Positions 50,215 to 62,465 of a DNA stretch of 64,000 nucleotides are shown piece by piece; the stretch's first letter is position 1, and every line of letters begins with the position of its first letter. Source of the DNA: Populus alba (Eukaryota; Streptophyta; Magnoliopsida; Malpighiales; Salicaceae); assembly GCF_005239225.2 (NCBI RefSeq), contig NC_133294.1, positions 21,899,631 to 21,963,630 of the forward strand, read 5' to 3'. The notes beneath the pieces were generated by a model. That model was not told where the DNA came from. It ran no database searches and worked only from the letters and a program-made list of their open reading frames with translations. The translations under genes were made by a program, and so were the position numbers.

Positions 50215-50290
50215 GTACAAACTGTCTTAATTAATATGCCTTGGCTCTGGACATTCTTCTTTTGATGTGGGATTTTACAAAGATAAAGTA
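50215..50290 (+). repeat. Remainder of the interrupted LTR-like unit
   Basis: After the right GTACAAACT the words AATATGCCTTGGCTCTGGACA and GATGTGGGATTTTACAA continue the unit that stopped at 49079. Confidence 0.85.
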
Positions 50291-51950
50291 ACATTAACAT
50301 TCTCCCCTGATTGATAAATCTGATACATGAAGTCCAACCATGAAAAGTTAATAAGAAATGTGTAATTAAATTAAGTATCCTGAAAGATAAAAATAATTAA
50401 TCGATGAAACCCGATTATTCAGCTTTTTTGAAGAAGTTATCATCTTTGTTGTATGGGTTGCATGATCACGAGGTTTACATCAATATGATTCATGTAAGTA
50501 TCAATGTACTTCTCTCTCTCTCTCTATTGAAAACATGGTATCGAATTTGGTTGGTTAATAATTGTGTGCTTGTGCATATGTATGATGGGTTAAATGTATG
50601 ATATGTTAAATATTTAATTAAGTTGAGTGAACGTAGATAGCTAGCAAGCAAAAGAGTTGTCTTCGGGCAATCATTGAAGCAACAAGATGAATCAATATTG
50701 GCACCATTGCTGTAATAGAGAGAAACACGCATTGTCAACTTTTATTTTAGTCTGTTGTCATAAAAAGGAGTGACCCAATCGCTCAAATTGTGTGGGGGAA
50801 TAATGCTTCTAATTGATAATTTCCCTCCTGTTTTGATGAACGATGTATAAATCTCTGGGGTTTATTGTGGATGCTGCCTGGCACTTTGGTGTCCCTATGG
50901 AAGAAATGTCAAATTAATAAGACCGCTAGCTAGCTAGCTAGCTAGCTAGACCAGTACCATCTTTATCATGAATCTTTTGGATAAGCCTGAGCATTCCATA
51001 AAGATGTTCACCATGAGTTTTCCCTAGGATGGCCATTAGTTAAAATTTATGGGATGAATTTAACCTAGCCATAATTTAATTTGAAACTATATATATAGAC
51101 ACCCGGAATCTCTTCCAATATATGCAGAGCCTACTTACACAAGAGTATTAAATCAATGAGCCATACTTCATGATCTATCTTTATATATATAAGCCACGTT
51201 TTTCTCCTTCAGGCATGTGAAATTTCTCAGATCCATATTGTAGGAAAATTAATAACAATAAGTTCTCAAGAAATGTTTGCATACATATATATGTACTCAA
51301 TATAGAGGATTTGGTTTTTGGAACTTAACTATCCAATCTAGCTAGTTTTGATCCTAAATTCACAATTTTTTTAATTATATTTATCTAAAAAGCAAATTAA
51401 AATAAATTCTATGATAGATTTACTTAGTGATGCCATTTCATAATTCTCATTATTATATATTTTTAACTGTATTTTTCTTATTTTAGTGGAAAATATCGTA
51501 TATCTTAATTACCAATATTGGATAGAAATGCTTTTGTTTTAAGTGTCATTAAATTTTAATTGTATTTGAAACAAATGCCTTTAGATCTAATGTCAATAAA
51601 GTTGTATCATAATTACTAGTAAAAATTGATATAATTGCTTTTAAAGGTAAATAAATGTCGTTAAATATGATTAATAAAAAAAATTGCTTGAAATTTAATT
51701 ATAACATGTACTTGCAATGACAATTTATTCAAAATATCGATATAACCATCAAAACAATTTGCTGCTAAAATTTTCATTTTGTATTAATGTCACTAGATAA
51801 CAGTAAATTAATTTATACCATATAAATCGTAAACTATCAATGTCACCTGGAATAAATAAATAAATAATATATACAATTAAGAATGAAACATCCACCATAA
51901 AATTTAAATTATTTGAATGAATCTCAAACTCCACAATTTGCTATTATTTG
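50291..51950. other. Intergenic, no gene recognised
   Basis: AT-rich DNA. A (GCTA)n run stands at about 50925-50949 and a short (TC)n at 50509-50524. Small frames at 50404 and 50490 look like chance. Confidence 0.6.
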
Positions 51951-52155
51951 GGCCTATTTATTTTGTATTTTAAAAGTGCTTTTGAAAAAAAATTTAAAAA
52001 ATATATTTTAAATTAATATTTATTTTTTTTAGTGTTTTATATAATTTTAATGTGTTGATATTAAAATAATTTTTAAAAATAAAAAATATTATATTTTAAT
52101 ATATTTCTAAATAAACATAATTTTAAAAACAACTGGTATATCATATTTTCAAATA
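51951..52155 (+). mobile_element. AT-rich MITE-like dispersed repeat, copy E
   Basis: Starts GGGCCTATTTATTTTGTATT and has TTTTAAAAGTGCTTTTG, AAATTAATAT, TTTTAATGTGTTGATAT and TTTTAATATATTTC in family order. Confidence 0.72.
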
Positions 52156-53049
52156 TCTTCTTACAGTAAAGCAGCAATTAAGACCCAATGGATCAATAAA
52201 GATCCTAGAACACAACTCATTTTTAAAATACCAAAAGATATATTGCAAGGGGGTAAAAATATTAAAATCACAAGTACAATATGGTATAAAAAACAATAAA
52301 AAATAAAATACAAAGGTGAAAATATATCATCAATTCAAACTCAATCATCAACTTTGATCATACTAAACAGGTTTCAAAGATGCTATACTGCATGAAACCG
52401 GATAGACAGTTTCTATCTTCCAATCGATAAAAAGGGGAAAAGGAAGAAAAAATGGGAAAGCTTTATTGTCCTCCTCTCTCACCAATTCTTCCTCAGTGGT
52501 TGCGATCTTGACTCAAGAGGAAAATTGTATCTTCTTTTATCAACGAAAGATTCAGCAGTTGCCATGTACAATCATGGAAAGGGAAGATATAATAAGTTCA
52601 AGAAAGGAAAATGCAGATCTACAAGAGAGTCCTCTCCCACCATTTTGTGGGTACATGACCATATTCTGTAGGACTGATCTCCTTGGACTCTAGTAGCCAT
52701 TCTTATTAAGGTTTTGCGAGGCACGTGTTTGTAAATTATAATATATATAATATATATATATATACACGGAGACTGATCTTGATATATGTAGTACCATTTG
52801 CACTAGTAAAAATGTTTTCTTAAGGGCACCTTTTGTTTGTATTAATTTTGGATAATCTGTAGTCTCCCGTTGGAGCAAAATATTGATCGCTCTCATGTTA
52901 TTCTAACGCTAGCTAGTACCATGATGTGCACAGTTGGTGTCTACAATGATAAAATGTGAATAAAGAAGTGAAAGGTAGGGAGAAATATAGAAATTACTGA
53001 GTCTCCACAAAGCCCATCATGTCTTTCTCCCTCTAGGGACCATGAAAGG

Positions 53050-53187
53050 TCAGTGCCTCCCGACCCCATCATCTCTCTCTTGCCCTCTTGTCGTTGAGGT
53101 GGTTGCACAAGTAAAACGAGTGATGTTTAGAGAGAAGAGGAGGTAGAGGGAGAAAAAGAGAGAGATTGGGATTTTTTTTCTTAGCAT
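53050..53187 (-). CDS. Possible small secreted peptide (45 aa), speculative
   Basis: A minus-strand frame from the ATG at 53187 gives a basic start (MLRKK), a hydrophobic stretch (ISLFFSLYLLFSLNI) that could be a signal peptide, and a charged tail ending GRH. It does not match a peptide family I know, and it runs opposite to the NAC gene in its upstream region. It may be chance. Confidence 0.15.
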   Translation of the reverse strand: MLRKKIPISLFFSLYLLFSLNITRFTCATTSTTRGQERDDGVGRH

Positions 53188-53692
53188 GGTGGTGGTTTCA
53201 GTGGTGTTTTTCAAATGGATATTCAGGTCATGGGTCGTAGTTGAGATGGAGGCGTGCCCCCTGCACATACAAATACAAATAGTTACCTCTAACGCTTCTT
53301 CTTCTTTCTTTTTTTCTTTTTTTCTTTTTTTATTTTCTTGATGGACCCAATTGGCCTATTGTTAGTACCTATATTGTGGGCCTGGAAAAACCCTACCCTC
53401 TTTTCTATCTTTAGTGACTAGTCTCTACTTCTAGGTGGTTGGCTCTTCTCCAAGGCTTAGACCCCACAGTAAGTACACTAATGGAATTGATTCCAAAACT
53501 TTTCATGCATTTTTGGACCCTTCCCCCACATGCCCTACAAACCATTATAAATTATCAGGACTGCATTACCCTTTACGCACCCTCTCTCCTTGTTAATGTT
53601 GTCTCTCATTTTTGCTTCTCTTTCATATTGATCTCTAGCTGTTCTCTTTTTCTCTCTATCATCAGCTTTTACATGTACGTTGATCATCTCTC

Positions 53693-53700
53693 TATATATA
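53693..53700 (+). promoter_or_regulatory. Candidate TATA box of the NAC gene
   Basis: TATATATA, 54 bases before the ATG at 53754, after a CT-rich stretch. Confidence 0.5.
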
Positions 53701-53753
53701 CACATATATTCACTCCCTAGCCAGCTTTATACAAAAAATTTGTCCTAGCAAAA

Positions 53754-55546
53754 ATGCCTGACGATATGGTGAATCTATCAATCAATGGTCAGTCTCAGGT
53801 TCCTCCAGGCTTTAGATTTCACCCAACAGAAGAAGAGCTTCTTCACTACTACCTGAGGAAGAAAGTTGCTTATGAGAGGATAGACCTTGATGTAATTCGT
53901 GAGGTTGATCTTAATAAGCTTGAGCCATGGGATATCCAAGGTAAATTGAGCTAGCTACTGTCTCCATGTTTATATTTCTCTACATATTTCTTTTCTTCCA
54001 CATGTATACTCCGAACTTGTTGACTAACCAGATCTTTCCTTGTGTCAAATTGGGACTATGTAGAGAAGTGCAAAATAGGATCTACACCTCAGAATGACTG
54101 GTATTTCTTCAGTCACAAAGACAAGAAATATCCCACAGGGACAAGAACAAATCGTGCTACGGCTGCCGGATTCTGGAAAGCTACTGGCCGTGATAAGATC
54201 ATCTATAGTGGGTTTAAAAGAATTGGATTGAGAAAGACTCTTGTATTTTACAAAGGAAGAGCTCCACATGGTCAGAAATCCGATTGGATCATGCATGAAT
54301 ATAGGCTTGATGACAGCACCCATGAAACTAATGTAAGCCATCTTCTTTATGCTTAAGCATATTTGATATGTTTGATTAAAAAAAATTACATTTTATATGC
54401 TTTGAAATCCTACCATACTCTTACCTCTTCTTGTCTTGACTGTTCTTTTTTCCTCTTTCCTTTTTTACTTTTTCTATGTATAAAGTATATACCTAGATCA
54501 TTCTTGATAATCAAAAGTAAAGCTGATTTCATAATCGAAAATTAAACAATTCTAGCTTTTTATTTATTTTTATTTTCTCTTCTTTTGTGATAAAAACAAA
54601 ATTTAAAGTTGAGATCTCATAGCCTCTTTCATGTATATGGTCTCAAAAAATGTCAGTATTTCTTCTAGATTGATCATTTCTAGCTTATATGGTATTCATT
54701 TTGTTCACTCTCTGAATCCTGCAGGTTTCAAATCCTATAGGAGAGGCAATCCCAGAAGAAGGTTGGGTGGTTTGCCGGGTATTTAGAAAGAAGAACTATC
54801 AAAAAACCCTAGAGAGTCCCAAAGGCTCATCAAGCTCATTGGATTCAAAGGCTCATCATCAGATTCTTGGTTCAGGGAATGAAGGAGTTCTTGATCAGAT
54901 ACTTATGTACATGGGAAGGACTTGCAAGATGGAGAATGAAACATATAGCAACATGAATATCTCCAGCAACAGCAACAGCAACAACAGTAGTTTAAGGTTT
55001 CTATCGAACAACTGCATCAGTGAAGGACTTCATGAAAGATTCATGCACCTTCCTCGGCTAGAAAGCCCAACACTCCCTTCTATTCCAATCAGAAGTCCAT
55101 CTTTCGATCAAGATCGAAGTTTCATTTCTTGTTATCATCAATCATACGATGAGATGCTGACAGAGAATGAACCTTCCTCTCCAAACCAAGTTGGCAATGG
55201 CATCTTCGACATGACCTCATCCTCAATGACTGACCATGACTCCAAATCCGGGCAACTTAATGATTGGGTAACTCTAGATCGTCTTGTGGCATCACAGCTT
55301 AATGGGCATGAAGTAGAGACATCCAAGCAATTATCTTGCTTCAGTACTGACCCAAATGCGAGTTTTGGTCTTTCTCCTGATGATGACATGCAATTATCAC
55401 ACAAACAACATTCTCATGGATCATCATCATCAAACATTCAAGCAAACTCTTCCCATGTTTATAGCAACGAGAATGACCTGTGGAGCCTTACTAAATCATC
55501 ATCTCCATCTTCATCGTCCGACCCACTATGCCACTTGTCAGTATAA
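53754..55546 (+). CDS. SND1-like (WND1): NAC transcription factor of the SND1/NST secondary-wall clade
   Basis: Nuclear DNA-binding activator expected to switch on secondary cell wall and wood-fibre genes. Three exons: 53754-53940, 54064-54332 and 54725-55546, with GT/AG borders, joining to 425 residues. The NAC domain fills residues 17 to about 175: [14 protein letters not shown] (A), [17 protein letters not shown] (B), [20 protein letters not shown] and [11 protein letters not shown] (C), [19 protein letters not shown] and MHEYRL (D), [14 protein letters not shown] (E). The start [10 protein letters not shown] and the last residues DPLCHLSV follow SND1 (ending DPLLHLSV) rather than VND proteins. 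The C-terminal half has the conserved [14 protein letters not shown] block and is Ser-rich, as expected for the activation region. SND1 itself is shorter (about 360 aa). Reading through intron 2 gives a short truncated form (see findings). The clade is sure; the exact poplar paralogue is not. Confidence 0.95.
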
Positions 55547-56170
55547 CAAAAGTGCTCGATATTTTATACCCTATAGAATAATATAGAGACCCTGAAAATC
55601 TAGGTATGTATACGTTATAGTCGTCTTTATCTATATATAATGCATGCATGTATTGCATAAATAAGTCTGGGTGATATATAGGGATATATCTATATATTTT
55701 GAGATGGGATCGATGGCATTGTCAATTTACACACCAGTATGTTAATATCTCGAATAACGATGCCATCCATGTTATTCACAAATTGTTATCAAAGAATATT
55801 ACAGCTATAGTTTTTCTTAAAAAAAACTTTCTGTGTGATTTGCTCTTTCTACTTGTAATCATATCCGCAGCTGATTGAGGTCTTACCTAAATTCGTTAAC
55901 CATATTGAAAAAGCTTCACAAGGCAATTATAGCACAGAGCTGACTTTAATGTGGTGTTGGGGTCGACCCAAACTCACACAAATGATAATACCCACATGCC
56001 ATGGTGATATTGGAAAGAGGTCAATTATCAAATATTGATCAATTGGTTATTGTTTTGTCGAGGAATAGTGAGGCCATGGGGTCTCAAACCCAATCTACGT
56101 ACCGAGAAAGATGATAGCAAAGAGAGAAAGGTGACTATCTTTTTGCTATAGTTGAGATAAGATAAGAGTA
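55547..56170. other. 3' flank of the NAC gene, no other gene recognised
   Basis: The first part is presumably the 3' untranslated region. No clear features otherwise. Confidence 0.5.
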
Positions 56171-56254
56171 CACATGATGCCACTCATAATTCATTATTTG
56201 GGAACAATAGAGCACACATGATACCACTCATAATTCATTATTTGGGAACAAAGC
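56171..56254 (+). repeat. 44-bp direct tandem duplication
   Basis: CACATGATGCCACTCATAAT... recurs at 56215 with one base changed (GATACC), 44 bases after 56171, through TTATTTGGGAACAA. The near-identity shows a recent local duplication. Confidence 0.9.
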
Positions 56255-56257
56255 GTA

Positions 56258-57522
56258 GTGCATTGGTCTTGTCCTAGATATAAGACTTGTAAGGTCATAT
56301 GGTTCCTAGATAGAATTGTATGCTTTCTCCTCTCTTTTTTTTTCTTTTTTGGATATTATTTTGGTGGGTTTACTTTGTTGAATGCTGAGTCATATGACTT
56401 GACTGGGTTTTTTTATCAAAAAAAAAAAAAAAACAAAGAAGCTAAATTATCCAAAATTATATATAACCAACCAATTGAAAATGTGCTCATAATTCACACA
56501 TAAAAAATTGATCCAACATGTGGTTACAATTTGGTTATGAAATATTAGCTAATTTATAGTTTAAATGTTCAATAAGAAAAATTAGGATATGGTTAGTGTG
56601 TGGAGTTCAAGCACATGTTAAAGAGAATATTGGTTAATTACTAGTAGTTTTTTTGTATTTTAAACCCTTCTATCTTTGATCCTATGTCGACCAGAAATTC
56701 AAAGCGTATTAACATGTTGTCTAGGGTTTTATACTTTCAAAATATATGGAGATATATACAAGAAAATAACAAAACAAAATACGAGGTTCAATTTATGACA
56801 AGAAGTGATAGTACGTTCGTTTTTATTCTTCAAACTCAATACTTACAATCATGGTATTGAAAAAGAATATTAATTATTTCTGTAATCACCAAAACTGCCA
56901 AGTGCTCCAATATTCAAACTTCTTTGAATTTCAAAGTATTAATTGAGATGAGCTAAGCTTATTTAATCTTATCTCTAACAGCTAGCCGTGGATGAATGTG
57001 GACTGCCCATTATTATATGATAATGTCATCAATCTATATCTATCAATTATCAGGAAATATTTCAATATATTATTTTGAAATGACATTTTGTGTATAATTC
57101 TTATAGTTTTGACTAATTAGGTACACCTAAAATAACAATAAATAATAGGTAGACAATTGTTACGTCATCCAGTGCTATATTTTATTTTATTTGAAAATGG
57201 GAATCGTAATCATCATATATAGGTGATTTAATATCTTTTGTACTATATATGTATTTTGTGTCACTTAGTAATTATGGCTCTTTTGATTGCAATTTTGAAG
57301 AAGAAAGCGTATTTTTTTTATATAAAAAAACAAAAGAAGAAGAAGAAGAAGACGAAAATATGATTGAAGTATTTAAGAATATATATATTTAAGATCTCAA
57401 ATGTGTGAGTCTATGTAGAGGATTTTAAATAGGATTTTTTTTTAATCTTCATGCACTTTTTAAAACGCCATTGTTGACCCTTTTTCTTTATTTTAATCAC
57501 TGAAATTAACATGGAAGTTTTT
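56258..57522. other. Intergenic, no gene recognised
   Basis: AT-rich DNA. The 81-codon plus frame at 56258 runs through a T run and an A run and is not convincing. Confidence 0.6.
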
Positions 57523-57532
57523 CTTTATATAT

Positions 57533-57597
<65 letters not shown>
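57523..57597. repeat. Long (TA)n microsatellite
   Basis: About 37 TA units with one small break near 57541. Confidence 0.97.
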
Positions 57598-57599
<2 letters not shown>

Positions 57600-60500
57600 C
57601 TCGTTAAAAGAATGGTAAAATATATCAGAATTTCTTGATCAAAATCGAAATAATCCTTGAAGAAATTATTTAGCGCGAACAATGTCTAAAAAAAATTGAA
57701 GATAAAAATTAGTCCTTCTTTCAAGTAGTACTGTTAGGTTTATATCTTTTCTTTTTTTATGATAAAACATGCCAAGCCTCCTTATACTATTGATCAAAGC
57801 ATAAATAGAAAATGAATAAATTATTTAACACAAAGTGGATCCTTTTAACAACGAGCGGCATTGCATTTATATATAGGAGCAGTGAGTGTTTGGTGAAGTG
57901 GATAAAAATTATTCTTTTTGTTGAGTGGAGTTAGATTTTCATATAAATTTTTTAAAAGTAAAATGCTTCAAGTATCCACGTAAAAACACAAATAATTTGT
58001 GATTGAATTATTCAACATTTGTATCATGTTATTAAGTGGGCTAGGATGTCACATATATACGCAAGCATGTGAATATTTGACTTAACACAAATAGGATAGA
58101 AATCTTTTTGATAATCATAGATAGTTTTATTAAAATAGGATAAAATAAAAGAGCATGGGAAAATCTCGAAAAAAATGACCTTGAAACGTATGAGTTGGCG
58201 TTATATTTGCTGGATTTATTTTAAAAAATCTGCCTGAAAAGTATAACATCACAATTTCTTTTCAGGAAATAAAAAAGGGAAGAATGGAATAGGAAACCGT
58301 TACATGATATGAATTTTCTTTATACTTATTTCTCTCTATTTTTGGTTTCGGATTTGGGTAGAATCTAAAAGATTTTCCAAGTGGAAAGAAGAACTTTTTT
58401 CCTATGGAAGAAATACAGTAATTATTAGGAAAATTGATGTACACTACGATGAATAAAGAAAATTCCAACGGCGACGTATGAGTAAGAAATACAGTAATTG
58501 TTAGGAAAGCCTGGACCGCTTAATGAAGTTATGGCCATGAATTAATGTATGTAAATCGTACGTTATCTTGAGATTAGGGACCATTTTGGCTTGGCATGAT
58601 AAAATTGACTACTATCTAAAGGTATTTTCGATCAAAACGTTGCATGTTATGATGAACGCAAGATCACAACCCACTATATATTTAGGAATTATGTAATTAA
58701 TTAATTGTTTAAATGGAAGAAAAAAGAGGGAGGCCAATATACACATACACATGCATGATGCATATATGACGATTGATTAGGGAGAAAGACACATTTTCTG
58801 GGAAGCAGCTTCCTTGAGAATATTTTACAACCTTTAAACAAGATTAGACAGAGAAATGACAAATCAGAAGCCTATCTCCATTCGAGCAAACTTTAATTTG
58901 TTGCTTACCCTCTGATTATGACTAATCAGTCGTCTTAATTACATTCCAAATAGACGTTAAGCTTCGTCGGGAATTCTTCATAATATGGTCCAAAGTCTTG
59001 TATTCATACGTGCGTATTTTTGATAATCAGTCAGCTAGCTTTGAAGGACCCATCAACAGCTTTTTCGGTGCGCAAGTAATTGACCAAGTTATTAATTCCC
59101 ATTAGTGATCGCAACTGAGTCATTGATCTATCAAATTTGATGCAATTAAGACTGTAATTAACATGGAAATTGATTAGGAGAAGGTTTGATTAAGACTGAA
59201 CGTTTACATTGGATAACCAAACAAGTCTTTGTGTATTGGTAGGGTTAATCTATCATGTAGGACTTAATGCATGTTAGGTATCAAGCATTGAACCCAATTA
59301 CTTTGCAATTCTCCGAGCACACTCATTGGCAAATAGACTGTAATTTTGGCCTTGTACAACTATGCACTTGATAATATATAGAACAGTCACATCTCACCTT
59401 ATTAATTATATATGTATATCTATATGTATTTCGTGGTTTTTTTTTGTTTTTTTTCCTTTGCGGGTATTCATTCTTCACGATCGATCGATTATTTGGAGCT
59501 AGCTAGCTAGCTAGCTCGATATCGAATAATTAACATCAAGGAGTTATTGAAGGATAAGGTTTGCACGGGGAAGAATACAAAAGGCTTGTAATGATGGCTC
59601 TATTGGATGTGATCAAAATTTGTTGGGACAGAGATGTTACCAAAATTAAAGGCCTGTTTGCCCAAAATTATATCTATGTATGCATGAATCGGTTGAAATT
59701 TACGTGAAGAGTTTTGTTGCTCCTAGCTACTCCTCCAATTTAAAGAGATGGAATTCTCGTAATTATAATAGGGTTTAATTATTCGTGTGTGTCGTCTTTA
59801 TTATATTATTATTATTATTATTATATATATATGTAGATCCCAAATTTCACTACAAAAAATGGGAAATATGAAAGCAAAAATCGTATTTATAAGAAAGATT
59901 AGAGACTTGAGCCAATACATAGGTCTAATTAATATTAATTGAATTTATATTATGGTTAGGATTTCATTCTTGCCGTATAAATACAAGCACGTAGTTGTTT
60001 GTTAAGATCAAAGTAATTCAAAACATAATATATTTATTTTCCTCTCTTTTCTTGTCAATTAGGAGCCTTTCGTGTCTGTTCATTCTTCCTTTCGTTCAAA
60101 ATTAATTAGATGTGTGTCATGGATGACCACTTGATGAAAAATTAAAGCAGTACGTACCAGCGAAAGGGATGTTACATCACTGGTTGGTGGCTGAACAAAC
60201 AAATTAAAGAAAAATAATTTTGGGTGCTAGAAATGAACCAGAAGAAAATGGGAAATAAACATCCTATTTATGTATGTCCATAAATACCGTACAGGCCTGC
60301 GTGCATGAACCAATTAGAATAATAAATAGCAATATAAATGAAGCAACATATCGGTAGTTGGTGGATGCAGAGGCTTGAAAGAACATGTTAAGGAGATATT
60401 TTGGTAATAAATTAAAATAATCTGACAAAATTTCCAAAAAGTGATTAGGGTTGGTGATGCAGTCTGCATTTTAATTACTTCAAATCTTGATTTAAAAAAA

Positions 60501-61546
60501 AAAAAAAACTATAATGTATAATCTGACAATATCACAATATCAAACACGGGATAAAGAATTCGTCTCATTATAAATTCTTCTTCTTTTTTTTATGGCATAT
60601 ATTTGACAATAAAAGTTAATGGAAGAATAACGGGAAAAGAATATGATTGGTGTGGAATTTAGAAGACATATAGTAGTGGGTGTATATTTGTCTAGATTTA
60701 TGTTACTGATCTCCTCCTCCCTCCCACCTAGTGGTAGCTAGTGGTGGAGGATTTTGTTTGTTCTTCCAGCAGATGATCTTTGCTTCTGTTAGAACTGAAC
60801 TATCAAGGAATGGAGAATAACATAATCCCATTTTGAATTTGGTTAGAGCCCTTTGTCGTCTAATTGAAGTATTGGTCCAAAAGTATTCTTAACACGCATT
60901 TGGTCTCGGTAATATATCATTGGAATATTTCAGTTTCAAATCCTTTTTTTAGTGCTGCATAATCTACGTTCAAGAGGTATAATTCTGCCGTTGAATTATG
61001 AAAAACAAATGTGGTTGGTCGCCTTTTTAAACTATATGTTAAAGATCCCTGTAAATAATCAAATTAATTATATACTTGCAATATTCGTACTCGGATTGCA
61101 TAACCACTGTTACGGCAGAGGCTGGGAGCATGCAAATAGTGGGCCCGAGTGCCCACTTTGTGAGATATACCGACTGGTCCCACAAAAAGGGAACTATGGG
61201 TTAATGGAGAGGTCCGTTCTACCTTGTAGGCCCAAAATACTGATGTCATATGGAATTTTATTTTTTTATTTTAAATACCGTAGTTATAGTTTCGTCCAGG
61301 GAAGCCAATCCAGTAACTAGCCAATTTGGTGACCGGGGATCGGTTCATTTAAAAAAAAAAAAAAAATTGATTCTGTTTAAGTTGACTATGTCCTAATCCG
61401 TCCAGTAAAAACTTGTTGATTTTAAAAAATAAAATATTAAAATAATTTTATTTTTATTTTATACATAGAGTTAATTATTTTAAAAAAAAAATTGTGACTT
61501 AAGTAGTCTTCCTCTCAATCAAAAATCAAGCGAACAAGCATTTGAG
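57598..61546. other. Intergenic, no gene recognised
   Basis: Four kilobases without a convincing gene. Small repeats: an AGCT run (GCTAGCTAGCTAGCTAGC) near 59499 and an ATT run near 59806. The plus frame 60952-61320 (122 codons) is the longest but shows no domain and overlaps a minus frame. Confidence 0.55.
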
Positions 61547-61750
61547 GTCGTGGCCTAGCAGGGAAGGGACTTGTTCCCTTCCTCTGCACCCGAGTTCGAT
61601 CATTTATATACATGCATGTCATCTTTGCGGTGCCTTACCTGTCTATTGGGCTTGCAGGGTATTTGGTGGGCCCGGGAATTAATCGTAGTGCGCGTAAGCT
61701 GGCCTGGACATCCTAGATTAAAAAAATAAAAAATAAAAAACAAGAAGAAT
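61547..61750 (+). mobile_element. tRNA-derived SINE with imperfect target-site duplication
   Basis: Head GTCGTGGCCTAGCAGGGAAG contains an A-box-like word and GAGTTCGATC a B-box-like word. The body includes GTGCCTTACCTGTC, GGGCTTGCAGGGT and GTGCGCGTAAGCTGGCC, and an A-rich tail ends the copy. Flanks CAAGCATTTGAG (61535-61546) and CAAGCAAATGAG (61751-61762) match at 10 of 12 bases. Its sequence differs from the SINE at 11139, so at least two SINE families are present. Confidence 0.8.
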
Positions 61751-62337
61751 CAAGCAAATGAGGTTTGGTAATTAATTTTGGCCTTGGATACATCTAGATT
61801 AGTAGCTGATGACATAGTGGTGATGTTGTTTGTAGCTTAAAGATGGTTCGTTATAATCCCACCAAACTAACTAATGTTTGTAACCCTATATATGCTTAGT
61901 AGAAAAATAATTCAGTAGCTGTAATCATGGTCACAAGGACACTTACCTGCATAATTAGTTGAGAATTATTATAGTCACCTCTTAATCATAGCAAGATGGA
62001 AAATTACTTGCATAATTGGACTCAAATGGTATAATATGATGGTTCTATCTTCCATTCGGATCATGTCAATTGTCATGGTCACTACATTTTGATGTTTATC
62101 AAGAGAAAGGCACCAAAATCCCACTCTGTCTTGTGCACAACTGTACGAGTTGCCTCCATGGTTGGATCTCTCATGTATATATAAACAGTACTCCTTTAGT
62201 GATATAAAATGTACGTTCTTGATGTTGCCTTCAGCAGAGCCTGGGATGCCCTAAGGGGTCCATCTTTCTATTGGTTTACCCTCTCCTCATCTGTAAATTT
62301 TTTATTATTATTAAAGTGAGTGTTGTATATTTTAATT

Positions 62338-62465
62338 AATTTTATGGGCCCTTAAATAAATGACCATGTAAATCTCCAGTGATTTTGAAATTTATGGGAC
62401 TCGAACTAGTGATTTTTAAAAAATAAATCTAAAATCTAACTAATTAAACTACACCTTTCAAGATT
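62338..62465 (-). mobile_element. SINE fragment of the same family as 11139-11334
   Basis: Words GGGCCCTTAAAT, GACCATGTAAATCTCCAGTG and GGGACTCGAAC match the body and B-box region of the SINE at 11139, in the same orientation. It is diverged and lacks the clear head. Confidence 0.6.

Larger units (their letters stand above)
52156..53753. promoter_or_regulatory. Upstream region of the NAC gene
   Basis: No other firm gene. It has a TA microsatellite at about 52739-52763, a pyrimidine-rich tract at 53297-53340, and short frames on both strands. This is where the regulatory sequence of the NAC gene should lie; I could not pick out named elements beyond the TATA box. Confidence 0.4.

Noticed and set aside
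53439..53720. 93-codon frame just upstream of the NAC start
   Set aside because: It runs through the NAC promoter and leader, ends before the ATG, and has no domain.
60952..61320. 122-codon plus-strand frame
   Set aside because: No recognised domain, AT-rich codons, an overlapping minus frame and no splice or promoter context; treated as chance.
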